The notes beneath the pieces were generated by a model. That model worked only from the letters and a program-made list of their open reading frames with translations, was not told the origin of the DNA and searched no databases. Shown here piece after piece: positions 59,779 through 64,000 of a stretch of DNA of 64,000 nucleotides. The DNA is from Humibacillus xanthopallidus (GTDB taxonomy: Bacteria; Actinomycetota; Actinomycetes; Actinomycetales; Dermatophilaceae), in NCBI RefSeq assembly GCF_006716675.1, contig NZ_VFPM01000006.1, positions 62,001 to 126,000 of the forward strand. The letters run 5' to 3'. The stretch's first letter is position 1, and each line of letters starts with the position of its first letter. A program made the position numbers and the translations under genes.

Positions 59779-59917
59779 ATCGAAAGAGCACTCCGTCGGC
59801 AACCTCCCCCCAATCGAGAGAGCAGCCCGTCGGCACCTCCAATCGAAAGAGCAGTTCGTCGCCCTCCCACGCGACCGCGCGGGCGTACTCGATGGCGACG
59901 AACTGCTCTTTCGATTG
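59777..59917. repeat. Palindromic repeat family B, locus 2
   Basis: The same 24-bp arms as at 41961-42038 appear at 59840-59863 and 59894-59917, again with a 30-base loop. Two degenerate direct copies precede them at 59777-59800 (overlapping the glycosyltransferase stop) and 59811-59834. The locus lies between convergent genes. The 30-base loop differs in sequence from that of locus 1, but its length is the same. Confidence 0.9.
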
Positions 59918-59954
59918 GGTGCCCCAGGGTGCGTTGGGGCGGCGATGGGGTGGG

Positions 59955-60419
59955 TCAGGCGGGTTGGGCTGTGCCCCGGTGGGCGCGCTCGCGCTGCACC
60001 TGCTGGTGCAGCTCCGTGAGGCGCACGTCGTAGAGGCGGGCCCGGGCGGCGAGCCGGCTGTGTGACGTGCTGCTGTGGCGGAGCACCCCGACGAACGCCA
60101 CGACCGCCAGCACGACGGCGCCCTCGAGGGCCCACAGCTGGGTGAAGGTGCCTGCCCCCGAGTCGATCCCGGTCAGGTAGACGGTGCCGAGAGCGGCCAG
60201 GAGGACGAGGACCGCGACGGCCACCGCGCCGATGCGGCGAGCGGTGCGACGGTTGGAGGCGGCGAGCTCTCGCTGCGCGTAGGCGCGCTCCTCGCGGACG
60301 CGGTCGATGCGGAGGTGGACGGGTGCCGGGAAGCGGTGGGTCTCACCCTTCGCCGTGAACAGGCCGCCGGGGGTGTAGTCCCACGGGGCGTCGTAGCGCC
60401 CTGCGTTGCTGTCGATCAT
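59955..60419 (-). CDS. Two-helix membrane protein
   Basis: A 154-residue protein with a polar N-terminus (APWDYTPGGLFTAKGE), a basic helix, two membrane segments (VAVAVLVLLAALGTVYLTG and LWALEGAVVLAVVAFVGVL) and a C-terminal coiled coil (ARLYDVRLTELHQQVQRE). No family is recognised. ATG 60419 has weak AAGGA upstream. Convergent with the glycosyltransferase. Confidence 0.7.
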   Translation of the reverse strand: MIDSNAGRYDAPWDYTPGGLFTAKGETHRFPAPVHLRIDRVREERAYAQRELAASNRRTARRIGAVAVAVLVLLAALGTVYLTGIDSGAGTFTQLWALEGAVVLAVVAFVGVLRHSSTSHSRLAARARLYDVRLTELHQQVQRERAHRGTAQPA

Positions 60420-60453
60420 GGTCTTTCCTTCAGCTGTGGTGGTATCGGACGGC

Positions 60454-60990
60454 TCAGGCGTCCGGGCCGGAGCTCGCGTCGGAGCGCAGCCGCGACCCGA
60501 GGGCGCCGGCGGCGACGACGAGTGCGGCGGCGACGAGGACGATGTCCTTGAGGACGTACTGCCCCAGCAGCGACGGGCCGTGCGGGAAGAGCTCGTCGGT
60601 GAAGAGGACGAGCGGCGACAGGATGCCGACGAACGCGCCGGCCAGCACGACGAGCCCGACCCGGACGAGCTTGCCCGTCACGAGCGTGAGGCCGATGAAG
60701 GTCTCGAGGACGGCCGTCAGCAGCACGGCGGTGTGACCACCGACGAGGCCGAAGGTCAGGCGGTCGATGGTGGCCGCCGCGATGTCCTCGGCAGGGCTGA
60801 GGCCGGGGAAGAACTTGAGCGCGCCGAAGCCGAGGAAGACGAGGCCGAGGCTGACCTGCAGGAAGCCGACGCTGTATCGGTCGAGCAGGCGCTGCAGGAG
60901 GCCGACGGCGTGGGTGACCGTGGCGGTCAGGCCGGTGGGCTGCGACGGGGTGACGTCGGTGCCGGGCCGGTCGAGGGTGAGCTGTGACAT
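60454..60990 (-). CDS. DoxX/DUF417-like membrane protein
   Basis: A 178-residue protein. YSVGFLQVSLGLVFLGFGAL with LKFFPGLSPAEDI is the pattern of the DoxX/YkgB-like families; four membrane helices follow. AAGGAGA precedes ATG 60990. Such proteins often interact with oxidative-stress enzymes; function here is unknown. Confidence 0.8.
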   Translation of the reverse strand: MSQLTLDRPGTDVTPSQPTGLTATVTHAVGLLQRLLDRYSVGFLQVSLGLVFLGFGALKFFPGLSPAEDIAAATIDRLTFGLVGGHTAVLLTAVLETFIGLTLVTGKLVRVGLVVLAGAFVGILSPLVLFTDELFPHGPSLLGQYVLKDIVLVAAALVVAAGALGSRLRSDASSGPDA

Positions 60991-61136
60991 GGTGGCGAAT
61001 CTCCTTGGGTGCGAGGTGTGTGAACCCAAAGAGAGGTCGGCTGTGGCGCTGGATACGGAAGAGGCCGCGATTGAGTCGATCTACTCAGCCGATGTGTCCG
61101 ACTCTGAGCAGGATCCGTCCGGATTCTGCTGTGCGC

Positions 61137-62072
61137 TCAGCTGCTTTGGCGCGCGGCCTTCTTCGCGGCCATCTCCTCGCGGCGCGCGACGAAGCGCGAC
61201 GCCTCCTCGTCGAGCGCAGCGACCGTGGCGGCGAGCTGCTCACGGGCCTGCTCGCCCTCGGCGTCGAGCCCCTCGAGGTCCCAGATGCCCCACTGGCGCA
61301 GCAGCGGCGCGACGATGTCGTCGTGGTGGATGCGCAGGTCGTAGATGCCGGCCATCGCCATCTGCACCGCCTTGCGCCCGAAGCCCGGGATGATCGCTCC
61401 CGGCATCTGGAAGCTGACGACCTCGTCGGTGATGGCGCGCATCGTCTGGCTCGGCGTGATCTCGAGCGCCGCCTGCACGATGTTGCGGTAGAAGATCATG
61501 TGGAGGTTCTCGTCCTTGGCCACGCGCGTCAGCAGCTTCTCGGCGATCGGCTCCTCCGTGTAGCGGCCGGTGTTGCGGTGCGAGACGCGCGTCGCGAGCT
61601 CCTGGAAGGAGACGTAGGCGCAGACGTTGAGTAGGGGCTTGTCGCCCGAGTCGTAGCCGGTCTCCATCGTCTCCATGCGGGCGCGCTCGAGCTCGTCGGG
61701 GTCGACGCCGCGGGTGACGAGCAGGTAGTCGCGGATGCAGAAGGCGTGCCGCCCCTCCTCGGCCGTCCACCGGTTGACCCACGTGCCCCACGCGCTGTCG
61801 CGGCCGAAGGCTCGCTCGACCTCGCGGTGGTAGCTCGGGAGGTTGTCCTCGGTCAGGAGGTTGACCTCGAGCGCGGTGCGGGCGATGGGGGAGAGCTGCG
61901 ACTGCTCGACCGACCACGGCTCGCCGCCGAGCTCGAGGAAGTCACGCCCCTGCGACCACGGCACGTACTCGTGCGGCATCCACTCCTGGGCCGCCGCGAG
62001 GTGCCGGTTGAGGTTCTCCTCCACCGTCGGCTCGAGGGCGGCAAGCAGCTGGGCGCTGTCGAGTGTGGCCAT
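61137..62072 (-). CDS. Acyl-ACP desaturase
   Basis: A 311-residue di-iron protein of the DesA1/DesA2 type. Di-iron ligand motifs are visible as EEGRHAFC and DENLHMIFY (E-x-x-H) and further Glu in EPTVEENLNRH. GAGGAGGA precedes ATG 62072. It introduces a double bond in an acyl chain on ACP; mycobacterial homologues act in mycolate or unsaturated fatty-acid synthesis. The lysine-rich end (AAKKAARQ) is unusual. Confidence 0.92.
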   Translation of the reverse strand: MATLDSAQLLAALEPTVEENLNRHLAAAQEWMPHEYVPWSQGRDFLELGGEPWSVEQSQLSPIARTALEVNLLTEDNLPSYHREVERAFGRDSAWGTWVNRWTAEEGRHAFCIRDYLLVTRGVDPDELERARMETMETGYDSGDKPLLNVCAYVSFQELATRVSHRNTGRYTEEPIAEKLLTRVAKDENLHMIFYRNIVQAALEITPSQTMRAITDEVVSFQMPGAIIPGFGRKAVQMAMAGIYDLRIHHDDIVAPLLRQWGIWDLEGLDAEGEQAREQLAATVAALDEEASRFVARREEMAAKKAARQSS

Positions 62073-62241
62073 GGGTCCTCCTCGGTGGGGGGACGCGGGA
62101 GCCGCGCCCATGTCCCTGCCTACACCCTGGGCGCCCGCCGATCCAGACCCGCCGCCGATTCCGTATGCCGTGTGGCGGGCCGGGCGGGGCGGCCCACCTC
62201 GACGCGGGGTCGGGACGTCGAGGAGCAGGTCTGCGCGCGCG

Positions 62242-63243
62242 TCAGGCGTCGACGACACCTTCGAGGACGACGACCTCCGTCGGGGTCTCGAGGACGCGGG
62301 CGAGGCGGAGCCCGGCGGTGGCGAAGAGGGCGGCGTACTCCTCCGTCGTCCGCTCACGCCCACCGGGCATGACGAGCATGTTGAGGTCGGAGAGCGCGGC
62401 CTCGACCTCGTGGCCGGGCCGGTCGAGCAGCGACTCGACGACGAGCACCACGCCTCCCGGGTTGAGGCTGCGGCGGCAGGTGGTGAGGATGAGCACGCAC
62501 TGCTCGTCCGACCAGTCGTGCAGCACCTTCTTGAGCAGGTGGGCGTCGGCGGCGGGGACGGACTCGAAGAAGTCCCCGCTCACAGCGGACCACCGGGCGG
62601 CGACGGACGCGCTAGAGCCCTCCGGCGGGGCCGACGGCAGGGCCTGAGGAAGGTCGAAGACCGTGCCGCTCACGTGCTCGTGCTGCTCGAGGACAGCCGC
62701 GAGCAGCACACCGTCGCCGCCGCCGACGTCGACGACGGTGGAGAGCCCGGCGAAGTCGTGGGCCGAGGCCACGGCGGTCGCCATCCGCGACGTCAGCGAC
62801 GCCATGGTGGCGTTGAAGACGGCGTTGGCCTGGGGGTGGGATCCCCGGTAGGACCAGACGTCGACACCCTGGAGGGCCTCGAAGGCGTTCTCCCCGGTGC
62901 GTACGCTGTGCGCGAGGTGGCCCCAGGCAGCCCAGGTCGCGGGGTCCTGGAAGGTGCGGGCCAGGGGGCGCAGCGAGCCGGGCGCGTCCGAACGCAGGCA
63001 CTCGCCGACGGTCGTGTTGGCGTAGCGCCCGTCGGCGGTCTCGGTGTAGACGCCGAGCGCGACGAGCACGCGCATGAGCCGGTGCAGCGTGTCCCCGTCG
63101 GCGCCGACGCGGGTGGCCAGCACCGCGATCGACAGGGGTGCGTCCGCGATCTCGTCGGAGATGCCGAGCTCGGCCGCCACGCTGAGGGCGGCCGAGCGGC
63201 GCAGGCCGGTGATCAGGGTGGTGAGCTCGTCGCGTGGCTCCAT
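62242..63243 (-). CDS. SAM-dependent O-methyltransferase
   Basis: A 333-residue methyltransferase of the plant/antibiotic O-methyltransferase type. N-terminal winged-helix dimerisation part (ALSVAAELGISDEIADAPLS), glycine-rich SAM motif VVDVGGGDGVLLAAVLEQHE (near residue 175) and the late catalytic region KKVLHDWSDEQCVLIL. Enzymes of this type methylate polyketides, carotenoid precursors or phenazines. ATG 63243. Context gives no substrate. Confidence 0.9.
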   Translation of the reverse strand: MEPRDELTTLITGLRRSAALSVAAELGISDEIADAPLSIAVLATRVGADGDTLHRLMRVLVALGVYTETADGRYANTTVGECLRSDAPGSLRPLARTFQDPATWAAWGHLAHSVRTGENAFEALQGVDVWSYRGSHPQANAVFNATMASLTSRMATAVASAHDFAGLSTVVDVGGGDGVLLAAVLEQHEHVSGTVFDLPQALPSAPPEGSSASVAARWSAVSGDFFESVPAADAHLLKKVLHDWSDEQCVLILTTCRRSLNPGGVVLVVESLLDRPGHEVEAALSDLNMLVMPGGRERTTEEYAALFATAGLRLARVLETPTEVVVLEGVVDA

Positions 63244-63341
63244 GGTCGAACGCTACTGCCGCGGCACGGAGGCCGTCTGCCCTGAGCCCGCCGGACGGCA
63301 TACCTCGTGGGCGAACGGGACTGCGGCACAAGGAGCGTGGG

Positions 63342-64000
63342 TCACAGCGTGCCCACGACTCCAGCCTTGGACAGAAGGTCCGTCATGCCGAAGCCGGCGG
63401 ACGTGCCGTAGGTGGGCGTCCACTCGGGGTCCTGGTTGAGGTAGCTCTGGCTGTCGCCCTGGAGGAGGCCGAGGATGACCTCGCCGACGATGCGCCCGCC
63501 GACGGCACCGAGGTGCTGACCCGCCGCCTGCACCTCCGCCTCGCGCAGGATGTAGAACCACAACGGAGTTCGCTTCTCGAGATGGAACGGCGCGAGGTCC
63601 GCGAGGTCTGCCGGGGCCAGCGGTGGCAGCGTCATCGCCTTGGCGACCGACTGGCCGGACGGCACCGCCATCGTGAGGCCGCGCAGGAGGTTGCGGGTGG
63701 CGAGCGAGTCCGGCGTGGCGGTGGCCTGGCCCATGAGGTGGAAGAGGATGCTCGACAGCCTGGTGTCGATGAGCTTGTTCGGGCGGGCCCGGCCGTCGCC
63801 GAAGTCGAAGAAGGTCTGCCAGTCGACGAAGCGCCGTGACGCCCGGCAGCCGCCGCGCAGGTCGTCGGGGTCGGCCGGGTTCGGGTCGCCCGGCTTGAAG
63901 AAGAGGGCGAAGAACTGCGTCGTGGCATCGGCGGCGTCCGTGCCGAAGTTGCCGCGATAGCTGGGCCGCACCTGCGAGTGGCCGAAGCGATACGCGGCGA
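63342..64000 (-). CDS. Haem peroxidase family protein (animal type), N-terminal part outside window
   Basis: The reverse frame is open from the window edge at 64000 to the stop at 63342-63344, giving about 219 residues. The edge text AAYRFGHSQVRPSYRGNF has the proximal-His motif (YRFGHS) of animal-type haem peroxidases, then LARNLLRG-like text as SLATRNLLRGLTMAVPSGQ and TPLWFYILREAEVQAAGQHLG, which are the C-terminal motifs of the family. Bacterial members are secreted or cytoplasmic; the start is not visible. The substrate is unknown. Confidence 0.88.
   Translation of the reverse strand, partial: AAYRFGHSQVRPSYRGNFGTDAADATTQFFALFFKPGDPNPADPDDLRGGCRASRRFVDWQTFFDFGDGRARPNKLIDTRLSSILFHLMGQATATPDSLATRNLLRGLTMAVPSGQSVAKAMTLPPLAPADLADLAPFHLEKRTPLWFYILREAEVQAAGQHLGAVGGRIVGEVILGLLQGDSQSYLNQDPEWTPTYGTSAGFGMTDLLSKAGVVGTL

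Overview
The window looks like chromosomal DNA of a high-GC actinomycete, most likely Micrococcales and plausibly Intrasporangiaceae (Janibacter, Knoellia, Terrabacter or Tetrasphaera type). The reasons are very high GC, many GTG starts, ATGA and GTGA operon overlaps, a DUF222/HNH '13E12' protein, a DUF2510 module, F420/PPOX-type flavoproteins and a mycobacterial-type acyl-ACP desaturase. The genus is inferred from gene style, not from a marker gene. I see no rRNA, tRNA, IS element, prophage or CRISPR array.

Region by region. 1-1537: 5'-proximal part of a DUF222/HNH protein gene. 1635-7210: a LacI regulator divergent from a sugar ABC importer (lipoprotein and two permeases, no ATPase) and a cytoplasmic GH32-like glycosidase; two operator-like repeats lie between them. 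7304-9190: an orphan 628-aa protein. 9389-17502: an accessory stretch of weaker codon bias and several nuclease-type domains: a frameshifted PD-(D/E)XK/DUF2075 ATPase, a NERD protein, a small HTH protein, a DUF2510/coiled-coil/GIY-YIG protein, a membrane protein of unknown family, a DUF6308 protein and a zinc-ribbon protein. 17795-21726: an overlapping operon of ECF sigma factor, zinc-finger/six-TM protein, ABC ATPase and two membrane proteins. 21890-26515: isochorismatase-type hydrolase, secreted protein with an HExxE motif, 2H phosphoesterase, ACT-domain protein and NYN-domain protein.

26717-34631: a possible cell-surface module made of a 1708-residue Ig/cadherin/beta-helix protein, three tandem phage-tail-collar proteins, a GNAT enzyme and two small DUF6916-like proteins. 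34922-45243: small membrane and secreted proteins, an FNT channel, ornithine aminotransferase, a cyclic-2,3-diphosphoglycerate-synthetase-like P-loop protein with two membrane proteins, PhoD phosphatase and a monoacylglycerol-lipase-like hydrolase. 45345-49309: MpaB/DUF2236, PPOX, flavodoxin, YCII, PRC-barrel and dienelactone-hydrolase proteins, mostly stress or redox enzymes. 49574-55615: a complete fructose PTS locus (DeoR regulator, 1-phosphofructokinase, EIIABC, HPr, EI) with a striking 16-bp tandem repeat before the EIIABC gene. 55792-64000: PPOX paralogue, HEAT-like/GT4 and GT1 glycosyltransferases, DoxX-like protein, desaturase, O-methyltransferase and a partial haem peroxidase.

Beyond genes, the DNA carries two families of palindromic intergenic repeats, each at two loci, and about forty copies of a short word GTATGCC (extended form GTATGCCGYSYGGC). 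This word sits both between genes and inside genes, where it accounts for many of the otherwise rare TAT, ATA and GCA codons. That dispersed word is the most unusual genome-scale signal I found.
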